Shown here: positions 18,007 through 27,795 of the stretch, piece after piece
Position numbering within the stretch: the stretch's first letter is position 1
Layout: every line of letters begins with the position of its first letter
Assembly: GCF_009495755.1 (NCBI RefSeq)
Contig: NZ_WIBJ01000028.1
Span: 83,588-147,587, forward strand
DNA length: 64,000 bases
Source of the DNA: Flavobacterium sp. LMO8
GTDB taxonomy: Bacteria > Bacteroidota > Bacteroidia > Flavobacteriales > Flavobacteriaceae
Direction: 5' to 3'
Notes under the pieces: model-generated
Seen by the model: the letters and a program-made list of their open reading frames with translations, nothing else
What the model was told of the DNA's origin: nothing
Databases searched by the model: none
Position numbers and translations under genes: made by a program

Positions 18007-19575
18007 ATGAAAATGAATAAAGTATATTTTCCGATAGTAATCGCTGTAGCTGTTGCGGCGGGTTTGTTATTGGGAAGTAAACTCAATCCTTCTACCGAAA
18101 ATGCTTTCTTAAGCAAGAATGCCAACAAAAACAAACTCAATAAACTAATCGATTTCATTGAAAGAGAATACGTCGATAGTTTAAATACTGATTCTATTGT
18201 CGATTTAACGGTTAACGGGATTCTTGAAAAATTGGACCCACATTCGGTTTATATTCCTAAAAGTGAATTGGAAGCTGTGGAGCAAAGTATGCGTGGAGAT
18301 TTCGTAGGAATTGGAGTGAATTTCTACATGTATAATGATTCCTTAGCTGTAATAAAACCTATTGCTAACGGGCCTTCTGAAAAAGCAGGATTAAAATCGG
18401 GAGATCGCATATTATTTGCTGATAAATTACAGTTGTATAATAAAAAATTAGAAACCGATACATTGTTTTCCATCTTAAAAGGCGAACAAGGTTCTAATGT
18501 AAAATTGACGGTTTATCGAAAATCCGAGAAGAAAAAATTTGCCGTAAACGTTACTCGCGATATTATTCCAATTAAAAGTGTTGATGTAGCTCAAATGGTC
18601 GATAAAACAACTGGTTACATCAAAATCAATCGCTTTGCAGAAAAAACCTATGACGAATTTTTATCGGGTTTAACCCAATTGAAAAATGAAGGCGCTAATC
18701 ACATTATTATTGATGTTAGAGATAACGGCGGTGGTTATTTAGAATCAGCGGTTGCTATTGCAGATGAATTCTTAAAAAACAAAGAACTTATCGTTAAAAC
18801 TAAAAATAAAAAAGGGAAAATCGACACCACATTTGCTACTGAAAAAGGGATTTTTGAAAACGGAAAAGTAACTATTTTAATCAACGAAAATAGCGCTTCG
18901 GCAAGTGAAATTTTAGCGGGAGCCATTCAAGATAATGATAGAGGAACAATTGTGGGAAGACGCTCTTTTGGAAAGGGTTTGGTGCAACGCGAAATGCCTC
19001 TTGGCGATGGTTCAGCGGTGCGATTAACTGTTGCAAGATATTACACACCTTCTGGTCGTTCCATTCAAAAGCCTTATGAAGACAAAGCAGAAAACTACTT
19101 TAACGAATTTGAAAAACGTTTTGAGAGTGGCGAATTATACGAACAAGATAAAACCAAAATCGCAGATAGTTTAAAATTTAAAACCAAAAAAGGACGAACG
19201 GTTTATGGCGGTGGTGGTATTATTCCAGATGTTTTTGTGCCTTTTGAAAGCAAACACGGTGAAGAATCGACGACTTTGTTTATGCAATCAGGTTTGGTGA
19301 ATTATTTTGTGTTTGAACAATTGGACAAAAACCGCAAAAAGTTTGAACAAATCTCAATCGATAGTCTTGAAAAAGAAATCCGTTTGGGTAATTATTTTAA
19401 TAATTTTAAAGAATATTTGGCAAAAAGTGGTTTGCTTTTTAATTTAGATTCTCAAAAAGATAAAGTATTACATTATTTACATGCCGAATTTGTACATCAA
19501 TTATTTGATGAAAAATACTATTACCAATTGATTTTGAAGAAAGACAATATGGTGAATAAGGTGTTGAGTAAGTAA
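18007..19575 (+). CDS. S41 family C-terminal processing peptidase
   Basis: A periplasmic serine protease (about 522 residues) that trims C-termini of envelope proteins. An uncleaved or cleaved N-terminal hydrophobic segment (VYFPIVIAVAVAAGLLLGS) precedes a PDZ domain (GDFVGIGV to about residue 180). The S41 catalytic core has ENSASASE (nucleophile Ser) and, 25 residues later, RSFGKGLVQ with the general-base Lys. The start is ATG 18007; an in-frame TTG at 17989 would overlap the deaminase. It is the last gene of its operon and converges with the flavoprotein, 6 bp away, with no terminator visible. Confidence 0.93.
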   Translation: MKMNKVYFPIVIAVAVAAGLLLGSKLNPSTENAFLSKNANKNKLNKLIDFIEREYVDSLNTDSIVDLTVNGILEKLDPHSVYIPKSELEAVEQSMRGDFVGIGVNFYMYNDSLAVIKPIANGPSEKAGLKSGDRILFADKLQLYNKKLETDTLFSILKGEQGSNVKLTVYRKSEKKKFAVNVTRDIIPIKSVDVAQMVDKTTGYIKINRFAEKTYDEFLSGLTQLKNEGANHIIIDVRDNGGGYLESAVAIADEFLKNKELIVKTKNKKGKIDTTFATEKGIFENGKVTILINENSASASEILAGAIQDNDRGTIVGRRSFGKGLVQREMPLGDGSAVRLTVARYYTPSGRSIQKPYEDKAENYFNEFEKRFESGELYEQDKTKIADSLKFKTKKGRTVYGGGGIIPDVFVPFESKHGEESTTLFMQSGLVNYFVFEQLDKNRKKFEQISIDSLEKEIRLGNYFNNFKEYLAKSGLLFNLDSQKDKVLHYLHAEFVHQLFDEKYYYQLILKKDNMVNKVLSK

Positions 19576-19581
19576 AAAAAT

Positions 19582-20190
19582 CTATTTTCCCAAAGCATCA
19601 TGCACTTGCACAGGATTTCCATTATTCCAGAACGTTAAAATATCCGTTGCTACTGAAGCGCCACTTCCTGCGGCGATACTTAACTGACTTCTGTGTCCAG
19701 CTAAAACACCAGCAGCATAAATACCTTCGGTAACCAAGTGGTCGTTATTTTTTAACTGAATTCTATTTTTTTCGGGAGTGGCTTTTTGATGCGGCATTAC
19801 AAACGATTCCAAACCTTCAATTGTAAAAGGATTTCCAGAACCAATCGCAATCACTACAATTTTAGCTTGAAGTGAAGATTTGTTGGTAGTAACAGTAAAA
19901 TTTCCAGTTTCACCTGAAATAGAAAGTACTTTTTCGCCGTGAATTTGTTCTACGTGCGGATACGATTTGGTCAAATGTTCCAAGCTTTCATCCAACAATT
20001 CACTGCCTAATTTTCCTGCTGGAATTCCGTAAGCGTTATTAAAAATGGCGTTTTGTAACGAAGACGCTTTTTGGTGGGCTACAATTGCAATTTTTTTATC
20101 AATTGCAAACGGTTTGTTTTGGGCTGAACCCAAAATCAAAGCACACGAAACGCCAGAAACTCCAGCGCCAATGATTAAAACGTCGACCAT
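19582..20190 (-). CDS. Minimal thioredoxin-reductase-like FAD protein
   Basis: Only 202 residues, about two-thirds of a thioredoxin reductase. The N-terminal FAD motif GAGVSG (8-13) and the C-terminal GIYAAGVLAGHRSQLSIAAGSG segment with the second flavin contact are present. The inserted NADPH-binding domain and the CxxC redox pair are absent. It therefore binds FAD but probably needs another electron partner. Its start overlaps by one base the stop of the small two-helix membrane protein upstream, suggesting they act together. Length argues for a genuine short subfamily, not truncation, because both FAD halves are intact. Confidence 0.8.
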   Translation of the reverse strand: MVDVLIIGAGVSGVSCALILGSAQNKPFAIDKKIAIVAHQKASSLQNAIFNNAYGIPAGKLGSELLDESLEHLTKSYPHVEQIHGEKVLSISGETGNFTVTTNKSSLQAKIVVIAIGSGNPFTIEGLESFVMPHQKATPEKNRIQLKNNDHLVTEGIYAAGVLAGHRSQLSIAAGSGASVATDILTFWNNGNPVQVHDALGK

Positions 20191-20387
20191 TATTGTCTCG
20201 TTTTCTCTTCAATCATTTTTGAAAAACGCAACAATACCAATAATAAGATTGCGCAAATTCCAGCGACAACACCAATGATGGCAATAGTACTATTTCCTTC
20301 AAACGGATTACTGTAATCGATTTGAAAAAGATTAAAAACAATTAAAGCTAAAGCAATGGCAACTGCCACGTAAGTAAATATTTTCAT
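20190..20387 (-). CDS. Small two-helix membrane protein (65 aa)
   Basis: Two predicted helices (about 3-22 and 34-55) are separated by a loop with DYSNPFEGNS, with a basic C-terminus (RFSKMIEEKTRQ). It resembles generic small inner-membrane proteins; no family recognised. It overlaps the flavoprotein by one base (TAATG) and follows the MarC gene by 12 bp, so MarC, this protein and the flavoprotein form one minus-strand unit. Confidence 0.75.
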   Translation of the reverse strand: MKIFTYVAVAIALALIVFNLFQIDYSNPFEGNSTIAIIGVVAGICAILLLVLLRFSKMIEEKTRQ

Positions 20388-20399
20388 TTCAATAAATTT

Positions 20400-20981
20400 C
20401 TAAATAAATAATCCTTTAACATTTGCGGCGAATAATTTTACAGCAATCGCCAATAAAATAACACCAAATATTTTACGAATAACACCTAATCCGTTAACAC
20501 CTAATAAACGCTCAATTTTTCCTGATGATTTCAACACGCCATAGACTACAACTACATTGATAACAATTGCAATAATAATGTTTATTTTGTCATAAGCAGC
20601 ACGAAGCGACAAAATAGTGGTCATCGTTCCAGCACCAGCAATTAAAGGAAACGCAATAGGAACAATGGATGCTGTACTCGGATTGTCTTCTTTATATAAT
20701 CTAATGCCTAAAATCATTTCTAAAGCAAGGAAAAACAAGACAAACGAACCTGCAACGGCAAACGAATTCGCATCAATACCAATTAATTTCAGAATTTCTT
20801 CTCCCACAAATAAAAAGGCAATCATAATTACAGCGGCAACAATAGTCGCTTTTTCCGATTGAATATGCCCCATTTTACTACGTAAATCTACAATAATTGG
20901 AATACTTCCCACAATATCAATCACAGCAAATAAAATCATGCTGATGGTAAAAATGTCTTTCCAATTGATTCCGAATTCCAT
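20400..20981 (-). CDS. MarC family integral membrane protein
   Basis: A 193-residue inner-membrane protein with six predicted helices in the order typical of the MarC/NAAT family. Conserved pieces are DIVGSIPI near residue 22 and IVPIAFPLIAGAGTMTTILSLR, with a proline-glycine-rich membrane segment, about 105-125. The name derives from an E. coli locus, but MarC is not a proven drug pump; a neutral amino-acid transport role is suggested for relatives. First gene of the unit that continues to the two-helix protein and flavoprotein. Confidence 0.88.
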   Translation of the reverse strand: MEFGINWKDIFTISMILFAVIDIVGSIPIIVDLRSKMGHIQSEKATIVAAVIMIAFLFVGEEILKLIGIDANSFAVAGSFVLFFLALEMILGIRLYKEDNPSTASIVPIAFPLIAGAGTMTTILSLRAAYDKINIIIAIVINVVVVYGVLKSSGKIERLLGVNGLGVIRKIFGVILLAIAVKLFAANVKGLFI

Positions 20982-21155
20982 AAAACGTTGAATATTTGTG
21001 CAAATATAAGGATATTGAATAAAGAACGTTTCTAATTTAACGATACATTATCATATGAAGTTCAAGAGCAAAGACAAGTTCAAGTTCAAAAATCAATAGA
21101 AATCACACATGTTCAAAAATCATCAATCGTTAATCATCAATCCTAAATCATTTGC

Positions 21156-21163
21156 TATCTTTG
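21156..21163 (+). promoter_or_regulatory. -7 element upstream of the DUF3109 gene
   Basis: TATCTTTG matches TAnnTTTG exactly and lies 20 bp before the start codon. I see no good TTG at 17-23 bases upstream, so only the -7 half is supported. Confidence 0.45.
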
Positions 21164-21183
21164 CACTTTAAAATAAACCCAAT

Positions 21184-21750
21184 ATGTTTCAGTTAAATAA
21201 AACCATCGTTTCCGAAGAAATCTTAGAAAAAGAATTCGTTTGCAATTTGTCAGCTTGTAAAGGCGCTTGTTGTGTGGATGGCGATGCGGGTGCTCCTTTA
21301 GATGAGGAAGAAACCAAAATTTTAGCTGAAATTTTTCCAAAAGTAAAACCCTTTCTTCGTCCAGAAGGAATAAAAGCCATTGAAGAACAAGGAACGCACG
21401 TGGTTTCCGATTTTGGCGAATTAGAAACACCACTTATCGACGGAAAAGACTGTGCCTACGTAATTTTTGATGGAAAAACTGCCCTTTGTGGAATCGAGCA
21501 AGCCTACAATCAAGGAATTGTAGATTGGAAAAAACCAGTTTCTTGTCATTTATATCCTATCCGAATTAAAGAATATTCAGATTTTTCTGCAGTAAATTAC
21601 CACAAATGGCATATTTGTTCAGATGCTTGTGCTTTAGGTGAAGAATTAGGAGTTCCGGTGTATCAATTTGTGAAAGAAGCACTAGTTAGAAAATTCGGAC
21701 AACAATGGTTTGACGAATTAGACAAAGTAGCAAAAGAGTTGAAAAAATAA
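21184..21750 (+). CDS. DUF3109 family cysteine-rich protein
   Basis: A 188-residue cytoplasmic protein. The N-terminal cluster C20-x4-C25-x3-C29-C30 and further cysteines in KDCAY, ALCGIEQ, PVSCHLYP and HICSDAC fit DUF3109, a YkgJ-like family thought to bind zinc or iron-sulfur clusters. The function is unknown. It is preceded by a spacer with phrase repeats (21063-21142) and a -7 element at 21156, and has no terminator that I can see. Confidence 0.85.
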   Translation: MFQLNKTIVSEEILEKEFVCNLSACKGACCVDGDAGAPLDEEETKILAEIFPKVKPFLRPEGIKAIEEQGTHVVSDFGELETPLIDGKDCAYVIFDGKTALCGIEQAYNQGIVDWKKPVSCHLYPIRIKEYSDFSAVNYHKWHICSDACALGEELGVPVYQFVKEALVRKFGQQWFDELDKVAKELKK

Positions 21751-22017
21751 TCTATTTTTTAGAGTTCAAAAATCGTTGTGAGAGGTTGATTTATCAATCG
21801 CTTACAAGGTTTTAACAGTTGTTTTATTTGTTTTTAACTTATTGATTTTCAATATTTTAAAAACCTATATTAATTTACTGACAATTTTCAACTTTGTTAA
21901 AAACTTACTCCAATTGTGAATAAGTTTGACTTTCATTTCTCGTTTCAAATGACAAACTTTGTAATCCCCAAATAAGTCAATTTAACCAATCATTAACATT
22001 TTTAAAATCAAATAGCT

Positions 22018-22995
22018 ATGGCTGTAGTGGAACCTATTTTGCAAGAAAACAAAGATCGATTTGTAATCTTTCCTATCAAACATCAAGATATATGGGAATG
22101 GTACAAAAAACAAGAAGCGTGTATTTGGACAGCAGAAGAAATAGATTTACATACCGATTTAAATGATTGGAACAATAAATTAAACGAAGACGAAAAGTAT
22201 TTCATCAAACATATTTTAGCATTTTTTGCTGCATCTGACGGAATTGTAAACGAAAACTTAGCGGAAAATTTCGTTAACGAAGTGCAATATCCAGAAGCGA
22301 AATTCTTCTACGGTTTCCAAATTATGATGGAGAACATTCACAGCGAAACCTATTCGTTGTTGATTGATACCTATGTAAAAGACGAAGCAGAAAAAAATCA
22401 ATTGTTTCATGCCATTGAAGTATTTCCAGCCATTAAAGAAAAAGCAGAGTGGGCTTTAAAATGGATTGAATCGGATTCATTCGCAGAAAGATTAATTGCT
22501 TTCGCAGCTGTGGAAGGAATTTTCTTCTCAGGTTCGTTTTGTTCTATCTATTGGTTAAAAAAACGTGGATTAATGCCAGGATTAACTTTTTCAAACGAAT
22601 TAATTTCTCGTGATGAAGGAATGCATTGTGATTTTGCGGTTCATTTACATACGAATCACATCGTAAACAAAGTACCAAAAGAAAGAATTACAGAAATTAT
22701 CGTAGACGCTTTACGTATTGAAAGAAAATTCATTACCGAGTCGCTTCCAGTAAGTTTAATTGGAATGAACGCTACTTTAATGACGCAATATTTAGAATTC
22801 GTAACGGATAGATTGTTAGTAGAATTAGGTTGCGATAGAGTATATAATGCTTCAAATCCATTTGATTTTATGGATATGATTTCGTTACAAGGAAAAACGA
22901 ATTTCTTCGAAAAACGTGTCGCAGAATATCAAAAAGCAGGTGTAATGAATTCGGATTCAGAATCAAGCAAAATTAGTTTCGACGCTGATTTTTAA
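22018..22995 (+). CDS. nrdB: Class Ia ribonucleotide reductase, small subunit NrdB
   Basis: Provides the stable tyrosyl radical for ribonucleotide reduction. The diiron ligands are intact: D43 (TAEEIDL), E105 and H108 (ENIHSETY), E166 (AAVEG), and E200 and H203 (DEGMH). The radical tyrosine Y112 lies four residues after H108 as required, so this is a conventional tyrosine-radical enzyme. The family's usual C-terminal tail ends in DADF. It precedes nrdA by 122 bp. The 267-bp spacer upstream (21751-22017) contains TAAGTTTG at 21921-21928 as a possible -7 element. Confidence 0.95.
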   Translation: MAVVEPILQENKDRFVIFPIKHQDIWEWYKKQEACIWTAEEIDLHTDLNDWNNKLNEDEKYFIKHILAFFAASDGIVNENLAENFVNEVQYPEAKFFYGFQIMMENIHSETYSLLIDTYVKDEAEKNQLFHAIEVFPAIKEKAEWALKWIESDSFAERLIAFAAVEGIFFSGSFCSIYWLKKRGLMPGLTFSNELISRDEGMHCDFAVHLHTNHIVNKVPKERITEIIVDALRIERKFITESLPVSLIGMNATLMTQYLEFVTDRLLVELGCDRVYNASNPFDFMDMISLQGKTNFFEKRVAEYQKAGVMNSDSESSKISFDADF

Positions 22996-23117
22996 TCGTT
23001 GTACTAAAAATAAATACATTTCCGTTAGAATTAGGAAGTAAAACTCAATTCAAAAAAAGATTACAAATAACCAGAAAGCAGAGAAGGGATTGTCTGATTT
23101 CAAAAAACTAAAAAAGT

Positions 23118-25544
23118 ATGTATGTAGTTAAAAGAGATGGCCATAAGGAGCCAGTAATGTTCGACAAAATCACAGATAGAATTAAAAAACTATGTTATGG
23201 TTTAAATGACAGAGTAGACGCTGTTAAAGTAGCCATGCGTGTAATTGAAGGATTGTATGACGGAGTAACTACATCAGAATTAGATAATTTAGCAGCTGAA
23301 ACAGCGGCTTCTATGACAATTGCTCACCCAGATTATGCACAATTAGCAGCAAGAATCGCTATTTCAAACTTACATAAAAACACGAACAAGTCATTCTCGG
23401 AAACGATGAGTGAAATGTATCATTATGTTAATCCAAGAACTAATCAAGAAGCACCTTTGCTTTCAGATGAGGTACACGAAGTAATTCAAGCAAATGCAGA
23501 ATTTTTAGATTCTCATATTATATATACTCGCGATTTTAATTACGATTACTTTGGTTTTAAAACCTTAGAGCGATCGTATTTATTAAGAATTAACGGAAAA
23601 ATTGTAGAACGTCCGCAACATATGTTAATGCGTGTTTCGGTTGGAATTCACTTGAATGATTTAGAAGCAGTAATTGAAACTTACGAATTAATGTCGAAAA
23701 AGTTCTTTACACATGCTACACCAACATTATTCAATGCAGGAACTCCAAAACCTCAAATGTCATCTTGTTTCTTATTAACCATGAAAGATGATAGTATTGA
23801 CGGAATTTACGATACCTTAAAACAAACAGCAAAAATCTCGCAATCAGCGGGAGGAATTGGTTTAGCTATTCACAATGTTCGCGCAACAGGTTCATACATT
23901 CGTGGAACTAACGGAACTTCAAACGGAATTGTTCCAATGTTACGTGTTTTCAATGATACCGCTCGTTACGTAGATCAAGGTGGAGGAAAGCGTAAAGGAA
24001 GTTTCGCTATTTATTTAGAAACTTGGCATGCTGATATTTTCGAATTTTTAGATTTGAAAAAGAATACGGGTAAAGAAGAAATGCGTGCAAGAGATTTATT
24101 CTTCGCAATGTGGACTTCTGATTTGTTCATGAAACGTGTGGAAGAAGATACGACTTGGACGTTAATGTGTCCAAACGAATGTCCAGGATTAGATAATGTT
24201 TACGGAGAAGAGTTTGAAGCTTTATATACTTCGTACGAAGCACAAGGTAAAGGTAGAAAAACTATCAAAGCACGTGAACTTTGGGAAAAAATTCTTGAAT
24301 CTCAAATCGAAACAGGAACACCATATATGTTGTACAAAGATGCAGCGAACAGAAAATCAAACCAAAAGAATTTGGGAACCATTCGTTCGTCTAATTTATG
24401 TACAGAAATCATGGAATACACTTCTGCAGATGAAATTGCAGTGTGTAACTTGGCGTCTATTTCGTTGCCAATGTTTGTTGAAAACGGAGCATTCAATCAC
24501 GAATTGTTATATAACGTAACAAAACGTGTAACTCGCAACTTAAATAAAGTAATTGACAGAAATTACTATCCAGTTATAGAAGCAGAAAACTCAAACATGC
24601 GACACCGTCCAGTTGGATTAGGAGTACAAGGTTTAGCGGATGCTTTTATCATGTTGAGAATGCCTTTTACAAGTGATGAAGCGAAAAAATTAAATCAAGA
24701 AATTTTCGAGACTTTATACTTTGCAGCCGTAACCGCTTCTATGGAAATGGCAAAAGAAGAAGGGCCATATTCAACTTACGAAGGTTCGCCAATTTCTAAA
24801 GGAGAATTCCAACACAACCTTTGGAACATCAAAGACGAAGAACTTTCTGGTCGTTGGGATTGGGCAAGTTTAAGAAAAGAAGTATTGGCAAACGGAGTAA
24901 GAAACTCACTATTAGTTGCGCCAATGCCAACTGCCTCAACTTCTCAAATTTTAGGAAATAATGAGGCTTTCGAACCATATACTTCTAATATTTATACAAG
25001 AAGAGTACTTTCTGGAGAATTCATTGTAGTAAACAAACATTTATTACATGATTTAGTAGAAAGAGGTTTGTGGAACGAAACGTTGAAACAAGAAATCATG
25101 CGTCATAATGGTTCTGTGCAAAACATTCCACAAGTTCCGGCTGACTTAAAAGAATTGTACAAAACGGTTTGGGAAATGTCGATGAAAGATATTATCGATA
25201 TGAGTCGTCAAAGAGGTTATTTTATTGACCAATCGCAATCGTTGAACTTGTTTATGCAAGATGCGAATTATGCGAAATTAACGTCGATGCATTTCTACGC
25301 TTGGAAATCAGGTTTAAAAACGGGAATGTACTATTTAAGAACTAAAGCGGCGGTAGATGCAATTAAGTTTACTTTAAATAATGATAAAGTAGCAGCGCCA
25401 GTTGAAATACAAGAACCAGTTCAAAAAGCAGAAAGCATTGCCGTAGTAAGTGAGCCTGTTGAAATGACAGCAGAAGAATACAGAGCAATGATCGAAATGG
25501 CAAAAAATGCCGGTCCAGAAGATTGCGAAATGTGTGGTTCTTAA
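23118..25544 (+). CDS. nrdA: Class Ia ribonucleotide reductase, large subunit NrdA
   Basis: The catalytic subunit that reduces NDPs to dNDPs. An ATP-cone domain spans about residues 1-90 ([16 protein letters not shown] at the start), so it has overall activity control by ATP/dATP. Active-site residues are present: the redox Cys in SSCFLL, SNLCTEI (Asn, radical Cys and Glu), and the second redox Cys in VCNLASI. The C-terminal CEMCGS tail is the thioredoxin-interacting CxxC pair. 808 residues is normal. It follows nrdB and is terminated by a hairpin at 25578. Confidence 0.95.
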   Translation: MYVVKRDGHKEPVMFDKITDRIKKLCYGLNDRVDAVKVAMRVIEGLYDGVTTSELDNLAAETAASMTIAHPDYAQLAARIAISNLHKNTNKSFSETMSEMYHYVNPRTNQEAPLLSDEVHEVIQANAEFLDSHIIYTRDFNYDYFGFKTLERSYLLRINGKIVERPQHMLMRVSVGIHLNDLEAVIETYELMSKKFFTHATPTLFNAGTPKPQMSSCFLLTMKDDSIDGIYDTLKQTAKISQSAGGIGLAIHNVRATGSYIRGTNGTSNGIVPMLRVFNDTARYVDQGGGKRKGSFAIYLETWHADIFEFLDLKKNTGKEEMRARDLFFAMWTSDLFMKRVEEDTTWTLMCPNECPGLDNVYGEEFEALYTSYEAQGKGRKTIKARELWEKILESQIETGTPYMLYKDAANRKSNQKNLGTIRSSNLCTEIMEYTSADEIAVCNLASISLPMFVENGAFNHELLYNVTKRVTRNLNKVIDRNYYPVIEAENSNMRHRPVGLGVQGLADAFIMLRMPFTSDEAKKLNQEIFETLYFAAVTASMEMAKEEGPYSTYEGSPISKGEFQHNLWNIKDEELSGRWDWASLRKEVLANGVRNSLLVAPMPTASTSQILGNNEAFEPYTSNIYTRRVLSGEFIVVNKHLLHDLVERGLWNETLKQEIMRHNGSVQNIPQVPADLKELYKTVWEMSMKDIIDMSRQRGYFIDQSQSLNLFMQDANYAKLTSMHFYAWKSGLKTGMYYLRTKAAVDAIKFTLNNDKVAAPVEIQEPVQKAESIAVVSEPVEMTAEEYRAMIEMAKNAGPEDCEMCGS

Positions 25545-25577
25545 TTTTAGAAAATAGAACAAAGAAAATAGAATATA

Positions 25578-25615
25578 GAAAACAGTTGTTCGCCTTGGCG
25601 AATGGCTGTTTTTCT
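25578..25615 (+). terminator. Intrinsic terminator after nrdA
   Basis: AAAACAG and CTGTTTT arms bracket an inner stem TTCGC/GCGAA with a 4-base loop, followed by a T-rich tract. It lies just after a run of three AGAAAATAGAA-like phrases. Confidence 0.7.
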
Positions 25616-25639
25616 TTTAAATAATTACAATCCAATTCG

Positions 25640-25647
25640 TACATTTG
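25640..25647 (+). promoter_or_regulatory. -7 element for the 74-residue protein
   Basis: TACATTTG matches TAnnTTTG and lies 18 bp before the start at 25666, directly after the nrdA terminator. No TTG was found in the right upstream window. Confidence 0.4.
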
Positions 25648-25665
25648 AAAAAAAATAAACAGATT

Positions 25666-25890
25666 ATGTCAAAAGATAAAAAAGGCGTTCACACAGGAAT
25701 CATAGAAAAAGACGCAGAAGGAAACTATTTCTGTGGCGAATATTTATTGGATTACCAATACACAGAAAAAAACTTCAAAGTAGGAGACGAAATCAACATT
25801 AAATCGGTTATCGTAAATCCGAGTGATAAAAGTTACAACCAGTATCCAAAAAAATCGAGAAATTTCTTTTTGGCAAACGAAAAAGAATAA
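25666..25890 (+). CDS. Small hypothetical protein (74 aa)
   Basis: A 74-residue charged protein beginning MSKDKKGVHTGIIEKDAEG, with beta-forming segments YFCGEYLLDY and VGDEINIKSVIV and no membrane segment. I chose ATG 25666 because an earlier in-frame TTG (25645) lies inside the predicted -7 element. The length and frame relation to a 5-bp-downstream GNAT gene suggest co-transcription. No family recognised. Confidence 0.65.
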   Translation: MSKDKKGVHTGIIEKDAEGNYFCGEYLLDYQYTEKNFKVGDEINIKSVIVNPSDKSYNQYPKKSRNFFLANEKE

Positions 25891-25895
25891 TCCAA

Positions 25896-26342
25896 ATGAT
25901 TGTTTTAAAAAGAACCACTTCCGAAGACGCCGATTTCAATTATTTAACAAATTTATTTGATGAATATTTGGTAGAAATTGATGGTGATGAAAAAGATTTT
26001 TTTGCACAATTCAATCAAATTTATATTAAAAATGTGGTTGTTTGTTATGAAAACGACATTGCTTTAGGTTGTGGAGCATTCAAAGAATACGAACCCAACG
26101 TAGCAGAATTAAAGCGAATGTTTGTTGTTCCAGAATCCAGAGGAAAAGGAATTGCATCCAAAATTTTGTCCGAATTAGAATGTTGGGCAAAAGAAGAAGG
26201 TTTCACAAGTTGTATCTTGGAAACATCATTTAAACTTGAAAAAGCAATTGCATTATATAAGAGTTTTGACTTTGAAATCACCCCAAATTATGGACAATAT
26301 ATTGGTGTTGAAAGTAGTATTTGCATGAAAAAAGCACTTTAA
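25896..26342 (+). CDS. GNAT family N-acetyltransferase
   Basis: A 148-residue acetyltransferase. The acetyl-CoA loop is in LKRMFVVPESRGKGIASKIL (R-G-K-G-I-A), preceded by strand ELKRMFV; the C-terminal ALYKSFDFEITPNYGQY is the substrate-side region. It resembles the small GNAT proteins with broad or unknown substrates. It starts 5 bp after the 74-residue protein and ends 17 bp before dgt. Confidence 0.87.
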   Translation: MIVLKRTTSEDADFNYLTNLFDEYLVEIDGDEKDFFAQFNQIYIKNVVVCYENDIALGCGAFKEYEPNVAELKRMFVVPESRGKGIASKILSELECWAKEEGFTSCILETSFKLEKAIALYKSFDFEITPNYGQYIGVESSICMKKAL

Positions 26343-26359
26343 TTAAATTTTAATATTCC

Positions 26360-27706
26360 ATGATGAATTGGGAACAACTATTATCGTTAAAAAGACAAGG
26401 CGACACCAGTAAACGTTTACGAAAAGAGCAAGACGACACCCGTTTAGGCTTTGAAGTCGATTATGACCGAATTATTTTTTCTGCCGCTTTTAGAAGTTTG
26501 CAAGATAAAACGCAAGTCATTCCGCTTTCCAAAACCGATTTCGTACACAACCGACTAACGCATAGTTTGGAGGTTTCTGTGGTTGGTCGCTCTTTGGGAC
26601 GTATAGTAGGAAAGCAAATCATTGCTAAATATCCACATTTACAAGAAGTGCACGGTTATCAAGCGAATGATTTCGGTGCGATTGTGGCCGCTGCGGCATT
26701 ATCTCATGATATTGGAAATCCACCTTTCGGACATTCAGGTGAAAAAGCCATTGGCGAATATTTCAAAACTGGAAACGGATTGCAATACAAAGAGCATTTA
26801 ACCGAAAAACAATGGCAAGATTTAATCGATTTTGAAGGAAATGCCAACGGATTTTCAGTTTTAGCATCTTCTCGCGAAGGAATTGAAGGCGGTTTGCGTA
26901 TTTCGTATGCTACTTTGGGCGCGTTTATGAAATATCCTAAAGAAAGTTTGCCTCAAAAACCAACTCAGAAAATCTGTGATAAAAAATATGGTTTCTTTCA
27001 ACAAGATAAAGAGTTCTTTGTTGAGGTTGCCAATGAATTAGGCTTAATTTCGAATAAATCAGGGAATGATATTGGTTTTGAGCGTCATCCATTAGCCTAC
27101 TTAGTAGAAGCAGCTGATGATATTTGCTACACGATTATCGATTTTGAAGATGGAATTAATTTAGGTTTAATTCAGGAAGAATATGCGTTAGAATATTTAA
27201 TTAAACTAGTTAAAAACGGAATTGATACCAAAAAATACAACGAATTAATTACAAAAGAAGATAGAATTAGTTATTTGAGAGCTTTAGCCATTGGAAGTTT
27301 AATCAATGATGCTGTAGCGGTTTTTATGGAAAACGAAAAAGCTATTTTGGCAGGTGATTTCCCATTTGCTTTGATGGATAAAAGTCAGTACAAAGCCCAA
27401 ATGAACGATATCATCCAAATCAGTATAAAAAACGTATATCAAAGTAAGGAAGTAATTCAGAAAGAAGTAATGGGTTATAAAATTATCAATAATTTATTGG
27501 ATAGTTTTTGTACCGCCTACAATAAAAAAGAAAACGGAACGGCATCTAATTATGATGAATTATTATTGAAATTATTGCCAGAGCGTTTTCAGTTTCAAAG
27601 AGAAAATTTATATGACCGATTGTTGCATATTTGTCACTTTGTTTCATTATTAACGGATGGTAAAGCATTAGAACTTTACAAAACAATTCAGGCAAACAAA
27701 AGTTAA
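26360..27706 (+). CDS. dgt: Deoxyguanosinetriphosphate triphosphohydrolase
   Basis: Hydrolyses dGTP (and often other dNTPs) to the deoxynucleoside and triphosphate. HD-domain metal residues are visible: R65/H68 in NRLTHSLEV and H116-D117 in LSHDIGNPPFGHSG. The DDICYTIIDFEDG segment carries the downstream Asp. 448 residues fits bacterial dGTPases. The first ATG at 26360 is followed immediately by a second, so the start may be 26363. It is the last gene of the nrd region and its product opposes ribonucleotide reductase. Confidence 0.92.
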   Translation: MMNWEQLLSLKRQGDTSKRLRKEQDDTRLGFEVDYDRIIFSAAFRSLQDKTQVIPLSKTDFVHNRLTHSLEVSVVGRSLGRIVGKQIIAKYPHLQEVHGYQANDFGAIVAAAALSHDIGNPPFGHSGEKAIGEYFKTGNGLQYKEHLTEKQWQDLIDFEGNANGFSVLASSREGIEGGLRISYATLGAFMKYPKESLPQKPTQKICDKKYGFFQQDKEFFVEVANELGLISNKSGNDIGFERHPLAYLVEAADDICYTIIDFEDGINLGLIQEEYALEYLIKLVKNGIDTKKYNELITKEDRISYLRALAIGSLINDAVAVFMENEKAILAGDFPFALMDKSQYKAQMNDIIQISIKNVYQSKEVIQKEVMGYKIINNLLDSFCTAYNKKENGTASNYDELLLKLLPERFQFQRENLYDRLLHICHFVSLLTDGKALELYKTIQANKS

Positions 27707-27732
27707 AAAAACAAAATAAGTATTAAATAATT

Positions 27733-27761
27733 TTGAAAATTAGTATAAAACGCTAATTTTG
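27733..27761 (+). promoter_or_regulatory. Promoter of the PA-domain T9SS protein gene
   Basis: TTG (27733-27735), 18-base spacer, TAATTTTG (27754-27761): an exact match to the flavobacterial consensus. The start codon is at 27796, giving a leader of about 27 bases. Confidence 0.75.
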
Positions 27762-27795
27762 TTTAAATTAAAGTAAATTTAACCCAAATATAACT

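Noticed and set aside
24196..24519. 107-codon plus-strand frame inside nrdA
   Set aside because: Out-of-frame shadow of the NrdA catalytic region.
25369..25644. 91-codon minus-strand frame at the nrdA 3' end
   Set aside because: Covers the nrdA C-terminus and its terminator; Leu/Phe-rich translation is typical of antisense AT-rich DNA.
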